Of a DNA stretch of 64,000 nt, positions 10,136 to 19,400 are shown piece by piece. The position numbers and the translations under genes are program-made. Each line of letters opens with the position of its first letter. Within the stretch, counting starts at the first letter, position 1. Source of the stretch: Myxococcus qinghaiensis (lineage in GTDB: Bacteria > Myxococcota > Myxococcia > Myxococcales > Myxococcaceae); assembly GCF_024198215.1 (NCBI RefSeq), contig NZ_JAKCFA010000004.1, positions 62,001 to 126,000 on the forward strand. The letters run 5' to 3'. The notes beneath the pieces are model-generated. The model was not told the DNA's origin, did not search any database, and saw nothing but the letters and a program-made list of their open reading frames with translations.

Positions 10136-11509
10136 ATGCGCACTTCTCGATGGCTGTTCCTCGCCTGTGCCCTGCTGGGCTGCTCCGCCGCCGCTTCTGA
10201 CGCCAAGGGCGTGGCCCCCGATGCGCCGTCCGAGCTGGCGAATCCCACGCTGTCGGTGACGGTGCTGGGCTCCGGGCAGGCGGAGGCCGGAGGTCAGGTC
10301 TGGCAGTACCACCTGCTGCGGCTCCAGGAGGCCGGCAAGGCCGCCACCTATGCCCAGTGGTTCCCGCCCCGGAACCCGGGCCTCTGGCCCACGATGATGC
10401 TCACCCGTCCCTATGACGGAATCACGTGGACGGGCGAAGTAGTGGACCAGAAGTGGGCCCTGCGAGGGCCCGGCGTCCATCCCGACGACAGCGAGCCCCA
10501 CCACCACGCGGGCTCGTCCTCCATCGCCTTCTCCATCAGCTCGCCCGAGTTCATCACCGCCGAGTCGTTCTTCTACCTGTTCCACGAGTTCGGCGTGCTC
10601 AACGTCTTCGGTCGCTTCTACGCGGGGGGCGACATCCAGAATGACCGGGACGACATGCACGCGGGCATGCGCTTCCTCGCGCAGGCCCCCGGTGTGGACC
10701 GCTCGCGGGTGGGTGTCCATGGCGGCTCATGGGGTGGCTTCGAGGCGCTCTACGCCGCGGCCGATGCTCCGGCGGAGGTCCGGCCCAAGGTGGGCGTCGC
10801 GCTCTTCCCGCTGTCCGACTTCGCGCGCCAGTACGACTACCTCACGTCCGTCATCCCCTCGCGCGTGACGAACCCGGTGGTGCGCAACCAGTACGCCGCC
10901 TTCTTCGAGCCCTACCTGCGCCGCATCAACGCCACCACGGGGGGGGCTCCAGGCACGCCGGGGGCGGACTACAGCCGGTGGACGCGTGAGCACCTGGCGC
11001 CGAAGCTGACGACGCCGTTCCTCGTCATCCACGAGGACTGGGACACGCTCGTTCCCGTGGAGCAGACGCAGACACTGGCCTCCCTGGTCGGCCCCAGCCT
11101 GACGGCGGTGTACCTGCGGCACCTGAACGCGCCGGACTGGAACACGCGCGGGCTGGACCATGGACTGCTGGTGGGCCAGTACGGCCACTCGGTCAACACG
11201 TTGACGCTGGGGCACCTGCTGACGAACCTGGGCGGCCCTTCCCAGATTCTCTTCGTCCCCTTCGTGCAGGACAACCTGGTGACCTGGCTGTGGGAGGTGC
11301 GCATCCTCCAGTACTTCGGCCAGGACATGTCCGCCGTGGCCCCCCTGCTGCGCGAGCTGGCGGATCCGCGTGTGGTGTTCTTCGAGCTCACCACGGGCAA
11401 CGTCATCCTCGGCGCGGAGTGGGTGGCCATCTCGGTGAACGGCCTCTGGGGAACGCAGTACACGGCCGCCAACATCCGCGAGGCGCTGTCCGCCGGACTG
11501 CCTCCCTGA
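10136..11509 (+). CDS. Alpha/beta hydrolase lipoprotein (CocE/S9-like)
   Basis: 457-residue exported hydrolase. ATG at 10136 starts a lipoprotein signal ending ACALLGC; the frame is open back to 10067 without a better site. The nucleophile elbow is VGVHGGSWGGFEALY (Ser, about residue 200), the acid is in VIHEDWDTLVPVEQT, and the His is likely in LDHGLLVGQYGHSV. A lid-like region lies between NDRDDMHAGM and the elbow. It resembles X-Pro dipeptidyl-peptidase/S9 prolyl oligopeptidase-type hydrolases, but substrate cannot be read. It sits between the two Cys-rich paralogues, which may mean the second copy arose by duplication around it. Confidence 0.8.
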   Translation: MRTSRWLFLACALLGCSAAASDAKGVAPDAPSELANPTLSVTVLGSGQAEAGGQVWQYHLLRLQEAGKAATYAQWFPPRNPGLWPTMMLTRPYDGITWTGEVVDQKWALRGPGVHPDDSEPHHHAGSSSIAFSISSPEFITAESFFYLFHEFGVLNVFGRFYAGGDIQNDRDDMHAGMRFLAQAPGVDRSRVGVHGGSWGGFEALYAAADAPAEVRPKVGVALFPLSDFARQYDYLTSVIPSRVTNPVVRNQYAAFFEPYLRRINATTGGAPGTPGADYSRWTREHLAPKLTTPFLVIHEDWDTLVPVEQTQTLASLVGPSLTAVYLRHLNAPDWNTRGLDHGLLVGQYGHSVNTLTLGHLLTNLGGPSQILFVPFVQDNLVTWLWEVRILQYFGQDMSAVAPLLRELADPRVVFFELTTGNVILGAEWVAISVNGLWGTQYTAANIREALSAGLPP

Positions 11510-11521
11510 GGGGCGCGTGCG

Positions 11522-11548
11522 CAATCGAACTGCTTCTATATGCTGCGT
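11522..11548 (+). promoter_or_regulatory. Promoter-like element shared by the two Cys-rich genes (copy 2)
   Basis: Block beginning CAATCGAACTGCTTCTATAT, matching the element at 9595-9621 and at the same distance from its start codon. TATATGCTG is the best -10 candidate. It begins 13 bp after the hydrolase stop. Confidence 0.5.
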
Positions 11549-11602
11549 GGCACCCGTGCGCGCTCGCGTCCGGGCCTGCCCGCCGTGAAAAGGAGCATTC
11601 CC

Positions 11603-11980
11603 ATGACGTTTCTTCGGTTGCCCGAATCGTGGAGCACCGTGGCCTGCCTTGTCCTCGCGACGCTGGTCCTCTCCGTGAGCCCCTCCCATGCGGAGTCGAG
11701 CAGTGAAGCCGTCTGCGAAGAGGACATTCGACAGGCGGAGGCGGGCGGAGGCTGGTGTTACCAGGCGGATTGCACCTGGGAGGGTGACTGTTGGAACTCG
11801 TGTCCCGCCGCGCGGAGCGTGGTCTGCAACAGCAGCAACGTCTGCGAATACGTCCTGCCAGGCGGTGGTGGGGGCGGCGGTGGTCCCACGTGCCCGGCGA
11901 TGGACTGCATCCCGAACGAGCCGTGCGGCTGCGATGGCCATTGGGGCTTCTGCGGCGAAGACAACAAATGTTACTTCTGA
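11603..11980 (+). CDS. Secreted cysteine-rich small protein (paralogue 2)
   Basis: 125 residues, same length as its paralogue at 9674. Sec signal with cleavage near SVSPSHA, then ESSSEAVCEEDIRQAEAG. Cysteines occur in CYQADCTWEGDCWNSCPA and CPAMDCIPNEPCGCDG around an eight-glycine linker, ending in EDNKCYF. Start ATG follows AAAAGGAGC. The surface residues differ from paralogue 1 while cysteines, linker and signal are kept, as expected for diversifying secreted proteins. The 3' end overlaps the convergent DUF2867 gene by 10 bp. Function unknown. Confidence 0.8.
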   Translation: MTFLRLPESWSTVACLVLATLVLSVSPSHAESSSEAVCEEDIRQAEAGGGWCYQADCTWEGDCWNSCPAARSVVCNSSNVCEYVLPGGGGGGGGPTCPAMDCIPNEPCGCDGHWGFCGEDNKCYF

Positions 11981-12525
11981 GCCGCTGGGGCGCTTGAGGG
12001 GGGCGTGGAGCCGCGCGGTCCAGCCGCGGCTCGCGCCATGGCGCCGACGACCAGGTGATGGAAGGGCCGGATGACGTTGAAGTACACCGGCCCCGCCCAG
12101 TTCCGATAGCGCACCACCGTCACGACGTGGAAGCGACGCGGAAGGGCGGGGCCGGGCTCCACCGTGACAGCGAGGACCGCATCCAGGTGTGAGTCCTCCG
12201 CGCCCACCACCCACGCCCGTTCCTCCTCCGCGTGGCGCACCGTGAAGAAGGCGGCCGTTTCTCCCGGGCTCATGGGCACCTCCTCCGCGCGCAGGCGCCG
12301 GGCCCGGGGCACGCCGACCTGCCGCAGGCCGAGCAGTCGGACGAAGACTCCGCGCACCCTGAACAGGGCGGTCACCCAGGCGGGCTGGTACGACATCAGC
12401 CGGGCGACGAACTCGCGCAGGGACGCCTCCGACTCCACCGTCTTCACGTCCACATGGTGGGCGCCCTCCAGGAACCCGGGCGGCACACCGGGCACCTTCA
12501 CGGACTTCTCCGTCTTCACTCGCAT
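11971..12525 (-). CDS. DUF2867 family protein
   Basis: 184-residue protein of the DUF2867 type, which is related to the SRPBCC/START-like fold. Visible family features are DVKTVESEASLREFVARLMS near the N-terminus, SPGETAAFFTVRHAEEERAW and the C-terminal VTVVRYRNWAGPVYFNVIRP, followed by HHLVVGAMA. ATG at 12525 has GGGGAG upstream; ATG codons at 12545 and 12564 are in frame but without a ribosome site. No signal peptide. Role unknown; family members often sit near oxidoreductases. Convergent with the Cys-rich gene. Confidence 0.75.
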   Translation of the reverse strand: MRVKTEKSVKVPGVPPGFLEGAHHVDVKTVESEASLREFVARLMSYQPAWVTALFRVRGVFVRLLGLRQVGVPRARRLRAEEVPMSPGETAAFFTVRHAEEERAWVVGAEDSHLDAVLAVTVEPGPALPRRFHVVTVVRYRNWAGPVYFNVIRPFHHLVVGAMARAAAGPRGSTPPSSAPAAQK

Positions 12526-12669
12526 GCGCGGACTCCCCACTGCCATTCGGGACCGCATGTCCATCCGGCACCGGATGGAGCATGCGTAACGCCGGGTGCG
12601 CCCCAGAAGCCAGTTTTGGGTCCGCCAGACTTCGAGTTCCCCCGGGCCGAAGGGGGTCTGGAGATGGCG

Positions 12670-14946
12670 TCAGGGGGCCCGCGGCCCGATGATTTCGCCG
12701 GGGGCGTCCGGAGGGCCTGGCGACTCGGGGGGCGTGGAGGTGTCGTCGAGTTCCTCCGGCGGAGCCGTGTCGACCTGTCCGGCGGCGGTGCCCTCGAAGG
12801 TGGCGACGAGGCTGGAATTGGTGGCCGGGGTCAGATAGCCGTGGACCCTCGCGCCGCCGTCGGACCAGGAGGACCACACCTGCCAGACGCCCTGGCTGTC
12901 GAACTGCGGAGGAGCGGCGACGTTGAGCGTGTAGCGCTCCCAGGACTTGATGGTGACGGGGGTGAGGAAGCTGGTGCCGTTGACCTCCAGCCTCAGGCCC
13001 GAGGGAATCGAGGTCATTACCACGTCGACGATGCGAGGCAGCACATTGCGCGACACCGTGGTGGTCCTGCCCCGGTAGTCCGTCGCGATGAGCAGCACCT
13101 CCACGTAGTTCGTGGTCACCGCCGGCAGGTCTTCGGGTGAGGGTGCGGTGAGGATGATGTTGTTGCCGGTGGTGGCCGTCATCAGCGGATGGGTGTGCTC
13201 GTTGTGGTGCAGCAGGGCATGCCAGGTGAGCTGGCTGTCCGGCAGCGGGCCGTCCTCGGCGTCGGTGGCGCTGCCCGTCAGCACCAGGGACTGTCCCACG
13301 CGGAAGCGCAGGCTCGTCGAGGGAGAGGAGATGGTGACCGAGGGGGCGGTGTTGCCCGAGTCGATGCGGATGGTGGCCGACCGGCTGGACATGGCCCCTC
13401 GCGAGTCCCGAACCCTGAGCGTGGCGAAGAAGGTGCCGTTGCGGGTGTAGGCGTGGCGCGTGGTGGCGGAAGGGGTCTGCGTTTCGGTGGTGCCATCCCC
13501 GAAGTTCCAGAAGTACGTCAGCGAGTCACCGTCCGGATCACTGCTGGCGCTGCCGTTGAAGTCGACGGTCAGCGGGAACGCGCCCTGGGTGGGAAACGCG
13601 GAGACGGCGGCCAGGGGCAGGCGATTGCTCGTGTCGGTGTATGTGATTCGACGGACCTCACCGCCCCTCGCGTACGTCGTGTAGTAGAGCGCCTGCCGGG
13701 TGCCGGCGGGACCGAAGCGCAGCGTCACCGCGGAGCTGTTGCCCAGGCCGGTGGCGAACTGGCTCACCGTCACGACGCCTCCCGAGGTGCGCGTCAGCTT
13801 GAACATCTTTCCGCAGACGTAGTCGCTGAAGAAGTACGCGTTGTCATCCGCGGGGGCCCACGCCCCGGGAGGCGCGAAGGTGCCACCGGTGATGGAGTTG
13901 CACCCCTGGAAGGGTGAGCTCGAGGGATTGGTGCCGTGCTTGTAGTCGAAGATGGGGTTGGTCATCCCCGCCGGAGGAGGCTGGCAACTGGTGGTGGAGT
14001 TGTTGGCGCAGTGTCCCTCGCGCGTGTTCCAGCCGTAGTCCGCGCCCAGGATTCCCTCGTTGATTTCCTCCCAGACACCCTGGCCCACGTCGTTGATGAA
14101 GAAGTTGCTGGTGCCGGGCCTCATGGCGAAGCGGAACGGGTTGCGCAGGCCGGTGGCGAAAATCTCCTGGCAGGGCCCGGTGCCCGGAGGCACTCCCGCC
14201 GGCTGGGTGCAGCGGCGGCTGCCAGGAGTCGCCGCGAAGGGGTTGTCCGGCGGGATGAGGCCATTCTTGCGGACGCGGAGAATCTTCCCCAGCGGCACGT
14301 CCAGGCGGCGCGCGGTGGTGTTCTGGCCCGCGCAGCGGCTCGGGTTCCCCAACTGGCAGCCTCCGTCACCCACGCTGACGTAGAGATACCCGTTCGAGCC
14401 GAAGTGGAGGTCGCCGCCGTTGTGATTGCCCCCCGTGGAGGGGATGTTGTCCAGCAGGACAAGCTCGCTGGCCGGGTCCACCCTGTTCGCGTCCGACAGC
14501 GTGAAGCGCGAGACGCGGTTGACGGGCACGTTGGAGACGTTCGACGTGCAGGAGTTGAACTTGTTGAACGTGTAGTAGAGGAAGATGTGGCGGGTGGTGG
14601 CGAACACCGGGTCCACCGCGATGCCCAGGAGGCCGCGCTCGGAGTTGGAGCACACCTTGGAGGCGAGGTTCAGCGCCGGCGTCGGCAGCAGGGCGCCTCC
14701 GGCGAAGACGCGGAGCTGGCCCGGTTGGGTGGTGATGAGTATCCGCCCATCCGGCGTGAAGCCGACCGAGGTGGGCTGGGGGACAGGCGTTACCAGCACG
14801 TCGGAGTAGCCAGCCGGAAGGGTGATGGCGGCGCTCCCGGAGCCAAGGTCCTCCGGCGCCATGGCCTCTTCTTCCGGAGCGGCACAAGCAGCGCTCAGCA
14901 AGAGCAGGGGGAGGAATTGCGTGAACAGACGGGGTCAGGACATCAT
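12670..14946 (-). CDS. PQQ-type glucose/sorbosone dehydrogenase lipoprotein with PKD domain; in-frame TGA in the signal peptide
   Basis: About 755 residues from the ancestral start. Residues ~40-440 form a GSDH-type beta-propeller: GFTPDGRILITTQPGQLRVF, SERGLLGIAVDPVF, GGNHNGGDLHFGSNGYLYVS and TGLRNPFRFAM give the cofactor and calcium sites. Then a PKD domain (SSDPDGDSLTYFWNFGDG) and a C-terminal Ig-like part (residues ~520-740). A ribosome site GGAG precedes ATGATG at 14946, but codon 4 is TGA (14935-14937); the frame then continues PRLFTQFLPLLLLSAAC, a complete lipoprotein signal. As it stands translation must start at an internal CTG/TTG (14928 or 14901) or the gene is silenced. Could also be a sequencing error. 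Confidence 0.8.
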
Positions 14947-15137
14947 GGGAACTCCAGAAAAATTGAAAGCGCCCTGGCTTTGTCTGGTTGCCTTTCTCTT
15001 GGCGAGGATTGTCTTTGGCGTTGTGCGCGGTCGGACAGCGCAAGCTCGGCGCGCCCGGCTGTCTGTCCAATGGTGCCCAGGGACGACAGCCTTTCGCCGC
15101 GAGGACTGTCCTGTGCGCGCGATTGCCAGATGCAACA

Positions 15138-15166
15138 ACGGCGGAGGCCTTGGGGGCCCCCGCCGT
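15138..15166 (-). terminator. Hairpin terminator after the YXWGXW gene
   Basis: ACGGCGG/CCGCCGT outer stem with GGCC/GGCC inner stem, 28 bp after the stop of the minus-strand YXWGXW gene; read on that strand it is followed by TGTTGCATCT. The remaining ~190 bp up to 14946 contain no other recognisable element apart from the dehydrogenase ribosome site. Confidence 0.55.
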
Positions 15167-15194
15167 CGATGTCCAGCTCCCGCTTCGACTTCAA

Positions 15195-16265
15195 TCAGTG
15201 GTGGCGGTCGCCCCGGCCCCGGCCCCGGCCATGGTTGCCGCCGCCCACGGGCGTCGCGTCATGGGTGCGCGAGCGGTTGCTGGGGGCGGCGCGCCAGCGG
15301 TCATTGCGGCCCCCTCCGGACGGCGAGCCCTTCCAGCGGTCATCGCGGTGGGAGCGGTCGCGGTAGCGGTCATTGCGGTCGTGGTGGCTGGGGGGCGACG
15401 CGACGCGGTTGCGCCAGTAGCTGTTGTAGGTCGGCGAGCGCCAGACGCGGTCATGCCGGTAGTAGTGCCCGGAGGTCCGCCACGGGCGGTGGTAGTAGTA
15501 GCGGACGGCGGGCGCGCGGTACCACGTGTGGGCGAAGTAGTTGGGGTGGCCCCAGCCCACGGTGACGCGCGCGTGGCGGAAGACGGGGATGGTGACGTGC
15601 ACGGAGCCGCGCGGGGCCCAGCCGCCGCCGACGAAGTGCCACGACAGTCCGCGCTGCACCCAGCGGGGCGAGACGAAGACCAGGTCCGCGCGCGGCGGCG
15701 CGGCCCACGTGCCATCCACCCAGTCCCAGGCGTTGCCGGACCAGTACCAGTAGCCGGGCTCCCAGGTGAGGTTGGAGGCGGGCGCGGCCGGGCGGACCTC
15801 CTGGCGCGGCGGGGGAGGGGCCTGCTGGGTGGAGAGGGCCTCCGAGGACACGGCGATGGGAATCTCCACCTCCGTCGAGCCCTGGCGCGCCCAGCCACCG
15901 GAGACCCAGTACCAGTTGCCCCGGTCCTCTTCCCAATAGCCGTTGACGAACTGGTAGCCCGTCATGGGGGCCACCCAGGTGCCGGGGTTGAAGCGCCACT
16001 CACCGCCGTCCCAGTACCAGTGTCCGGAGGCCCACACCGCGCCGGCATAGGGCCGCCGTGACGGGCGCTCGGTGGGCAGCGACGGAGGCGGCTGGGGGGC
16101 CATGGGCGCCAGCTCCTCGTCGGAGTCCTCGTCGTAGTCGCCGTTGGCGTACTCGCGGCCGTCGTCGGAATACCCCGGGTCCTCCGAGGGCACCGGGGCC
16201 GTCTGCGCCTGAACCACCGGGGCCGACAGCAGGGCCACCATCCAGAGCCAGCTTCGAGGACTCAT
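15195..16265 (-). CDS. YXWGXW repeat-containing secreted protein
   Basis: 356 residues. Sec signal (LWMVALLSAPVVQAQ), an acidic Asp/Glu/Tyr region (residues ~30-60), then three or four repeats of the YXWGXW type: WASGHWYWDGGEWRFNPGTW, FVNGYWEEDRGNWYWVSGGW and WEPGYWYWSGNAWDWVDGTW, each ~45 residues apart. The C-terminal ~90 residues are rich in Arg, His, Tyr and Asp with low complexity, ending GRGRGRGDRHH. Such repeats occur in periplasmic or surface proteins of unknown role. ATG at 16265 follows AGGAG. Transcribed alone. Confidence 0.8.
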   Translation of the reverse strand: MSPRSWLWMVALLSAPVVQAQTAPVPSEDPGYSDDGREYANGDYDEDSDEELAPMAPQPPPSLPTERPSRRPYAGAVWASGHWYWDGGEWRFNPGTWVAPMTGYQFVNGYWEEDRGNWYWVSGGWARQGSTEVEIPIAVSSEALSTQQAPPPPRQEVRPAAPASNLTWEPGYWYWSGNAWDWVDGTWAAPPRADLVFVSPRWVQRGLSWHFVGGGWAPRGSVHVTIPVFRHARVTVGWGHPNYFAHTWYRAPAVRYYYHRPWRTSGHYYRHDRVWRSPTYNSYWRNRVASPPSHHDRNDRYRDRSHRDDRWKGSPSGGGRNDRWRAAPSNRSRTHDATPVGGGNHGRGRGRGDRHH

Positions 16266-16330
16266 GACGTCTTCTCCTGTTGAAAATGCCATCCCCCTCA
16301 CGAGGGACTTCGATGGGCCTTCAGACGCGA

Positions 16331-16363
16331 GAGGGCCTCCCGTATTCAACCCGGGAGGCCCTC
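16331..16363 (-). terminator. Strong hairpin terminator
   Basis: GAGGGCCTCCCG and CGGGAGGCCCTC form a perfect 12-bp stem with a 9-nt loop; flanking TTCAGA/TCTGAA can lengthen it. It lies 82 bp after the stop of the large minus-strand DUF3857 gene and before the YXWGXW gene, separating the two transcripts. Confidence 0.75.
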
Positions 16364-16444
16364 TGAAGTCGCCAGTCATCGGTGGGACGACGGGAGGCCA
16401 GGCAGGCGACGGAGCGCCCCTCCCGCCGGTCCACCCCGTCGCGC

Positions 16445-19400
16445 CTACGGCTTCACGAGGAACATCTCGCGCGTCTGGATGAGGTCCACGTCGCCGGTGA
16501 AGCCGGAGAACTGCTCGTACTGACGCGGGGAGACGCGCGCGCGGGGCAGGCGCAGGGACTCGGTGATGGTGAGCGTGGAGCCCTCCTGCTTCTCCGTGCG
16601 GGTGAAGTGGCCGAACGGGTTCTTCACGTCGAGCGCCGGCTGCGGGTCCGGCAGCTTCCAGCCGGAGGGCAGGGCCACCGTCACCTGCGTGTTGCTGGCC
16701 TCCGTGTTGTCGATGTAGAGCGGCGTGCGACGCGAGCTGAGCTGCACGTAGCGTCGGCCGAGCTGCGCGGGGAAGGTGAGGGGCCCCAGCGCCATGCGCT
16801 TGTCGGCCTCCAGCCGCCCGAAGCGCGGCACGGTGAACTCGTAGCGCAGCACGAAGGGCGCCCCCACCGCGTCCTCGTGGTCCAGCTTCACGCTCGACAG
16901 CGCCGCGCCGGCGAAATACCGCGCCACCGCGCCCTGGAGCGCCTGGTTGCGGTTCTCCGCGGAGAGCTGGTTGAAGGCCTCGGAGAGCTGCGCCGCCTCG
17001 AACCCCAGGTACGTCTCCTCGCCCTTTCCGGTGAGCTTGCCCTCCGCGTCGAGCGACAGCGTCAACCGCACCTGCTTGCCCACGGACTCCTTCACCTGGG
17101 GCGTCTTCACCACCTCCAGCGGGCGGCCCGGCTCCGGCAGCAGGTACGCGTCACGCCCGCCCATGGCGAACTCGGGCAGCTCGCCGAAGGGGCCGAAGCG
17201 CACCGACGTGTCCACCCACACCGGCTCTGAGCCCGGCACCTCCACGCGCAGCGCCGCGTACGGCAGCAGGCTGTCATTGGGGAAGAGGTAGTCGTTGGGG
17301 TCCACGTTGAAGGTGCGCACCGCCGCCACGCGCGAGGGGATGCCCAGCTCCTCCAGGCCCGCCTTCATCATCGTCAGCCGGCTGCCGCGGTCCTGCGCCA
17401 CCGTGGACGCCGCGGACTGGCCCAGCCCGTTGTCCCGTCCGGAGAAGCGCTGCATCACCGCCGCGTGCAGCGCCTTCACCGCGTCCAGGCCCTGCTTGCC
17501 CTGGGTGGCCTTGCGCGTGAAGTCGACGACTTCCGCCGTGCGCAGCCAGCGGTCCTGGAAGGCGTCGCCATAGACGCGAATCAGGCCCTCGTTGCCCGTG
17601 GCGCCCGCGCCCACCATGACGAAGGGCAGGTACTCGTTGCCGGAGGGAGGGGAGTCCGGCTCGGGGATGAACGGCGGCACGCGGCGCGCCTCGTAGTGGA
17701 AGACCTCCTCGTCGCCCTTCACCGTCGGCGCGGGCGCCTTCATCCCGTGCGCGTCCACCTTCATGCCGGAGCCCTTGGGCGCCACCACCGTGTACGTGGT
17801 CCACGCGTTGGGCTGGTTGGCGATTTGAAAATAGAAGGCGGACGCCGTGAAGCCCGGCTGCGCGGGGCCGCGCGGGCTCTCCGCCAACAGGTATTCGACC
17901 TCCACGCTGTCACCCACCTGCACGCCGGGCAGGCTCACCGTGTCCTTGCCTTCGATGTTCTCCGGCTCCAGCACGCGCCCGTCCGCCTTCAGCGTGCGCA
18001 GCGCCAGCACCTGAGCGCCGCGCGGCACGTTCACCTCCGCGATTTCCTGCACGCCCGACTGCTCCAGCGCCCGCTGGATGGTGTGGATGCGGTTGATGAT
18101 GCTGCCGTCCGGGTACACGCGCACCGCCGCGGCATCCAGGACGAACACGGCCGCGCCGCCGGTGACGGGCTCCGCGTCATAGGCGCGCATCGCCTCGCGG
18201 CCGTCGATGGCGTGCTCCTGGAGCAGCTCCTTGCCCGTCTTCGCGCGCTCCACCGCGCGGCGCAGCGACAGGTCATCGCCCTCCAGCGCCAGCGCCTTCT
18301 CGCGCAGCGCGAGCGCCTCCGCCTTCTGTCCCGCGTACTCGCGCACGTCCGCCATGCGCTTGAGCAGCTCCGCGTTGCGCGGCCACGTCACCGTCAGCGC
18401 CTGGAGCACCGCCACCGCCTCGTCGTGGCGGCGCAGCCCCACGTACAGGGTGGCCAGCGACGTGCCCGCGCTCACGCTGGTGGGGTCGCGGGCGAGCATC
18501 TCCGCGTAGGCGCGCGCGGCCGTCTCCAAGTCCCCGCGCGTGCGCGCATGGTCGGCCCGCCGCGCCTGGACGCCGGGGCAGTTCTGCTGCGCCTCCACCA
18601 GCGAGTCGGAGCGCTCCACCGCGTCGCGGCGCCGCGCCAGGTTGTACTGCAGGCCCAGCGCCTCGCAGAGGTTCGGCTGGATTTGCAGCGCCGCCGCCAG
18701 CGACTCCTCCGCCAGCGCGTCCACGTCCAGCGTCAGCGCCGCGCGAGCGCGCATCAGGAACAGCGGGAAGCCCGGGGGCTGCACGGCCTCGCTCGCCGTC
18801 TTCAGCGTCTCCAGCGCGGAGGCCGCCTGGCCGTCGTCCATGAAGAGGTCCGCGCGCAGCAGCAGCGCGGCCACGTTGCCCGGGTCCTTGGGCAGGAGCG
18901 CCTCCAAGTCCCGGGTGGCCCGGCCGCGCGCCACCTTGGCGGGCACCGTGCGGTCCGCCGCCGCGATTTCCGCGCGCAGCGACAGGAGCGCGGGCGTGGT
19001 GGCCTCCACTTCCGCCATCAGCCGGCGCGCCCCGTCCGCGTCGCGCGACAGCCCGTCACGCGCCGCCAGCACGGTGGACAGCAGGTCTCCGGCCTCGCCG
19101 GCCAGCGCGTCCTTCAGGCTCTGCGTCGTGGGGTACACGCCCGTGGCCTCGGACGTCTTCGGCGCGCTGCCCCACGTCCCGGGGGCCGCGCCCGCGGCGG
19201 CGGTGAAGCGCACGTTGGCGGGCTTGCCGTCGGCGCGCATCAGCGAGAAGGACAGCACGCCGGAGGTCGCCCCCTTGAGCATGCGGGCGATGAAGCGGTG
19301 CTTGCCCGCGGGCAGCTCCACGGCGCGGGTGGTGATGGTGCTGGTGGCGCGCTCCCAACCCCGTCGCTCCAGGAGCGGCGCGCCGTCCACGAGGACCTGG

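Noticed and set aside
14935-14937. Selenocysteine reading of the TGA in the dehydrogenase signal peptide
   Set aside because: No SECIS-like hairpin follows directly and a Sec at position 4 of a signal peptide would have no function; mutation or sequence error is simpler.
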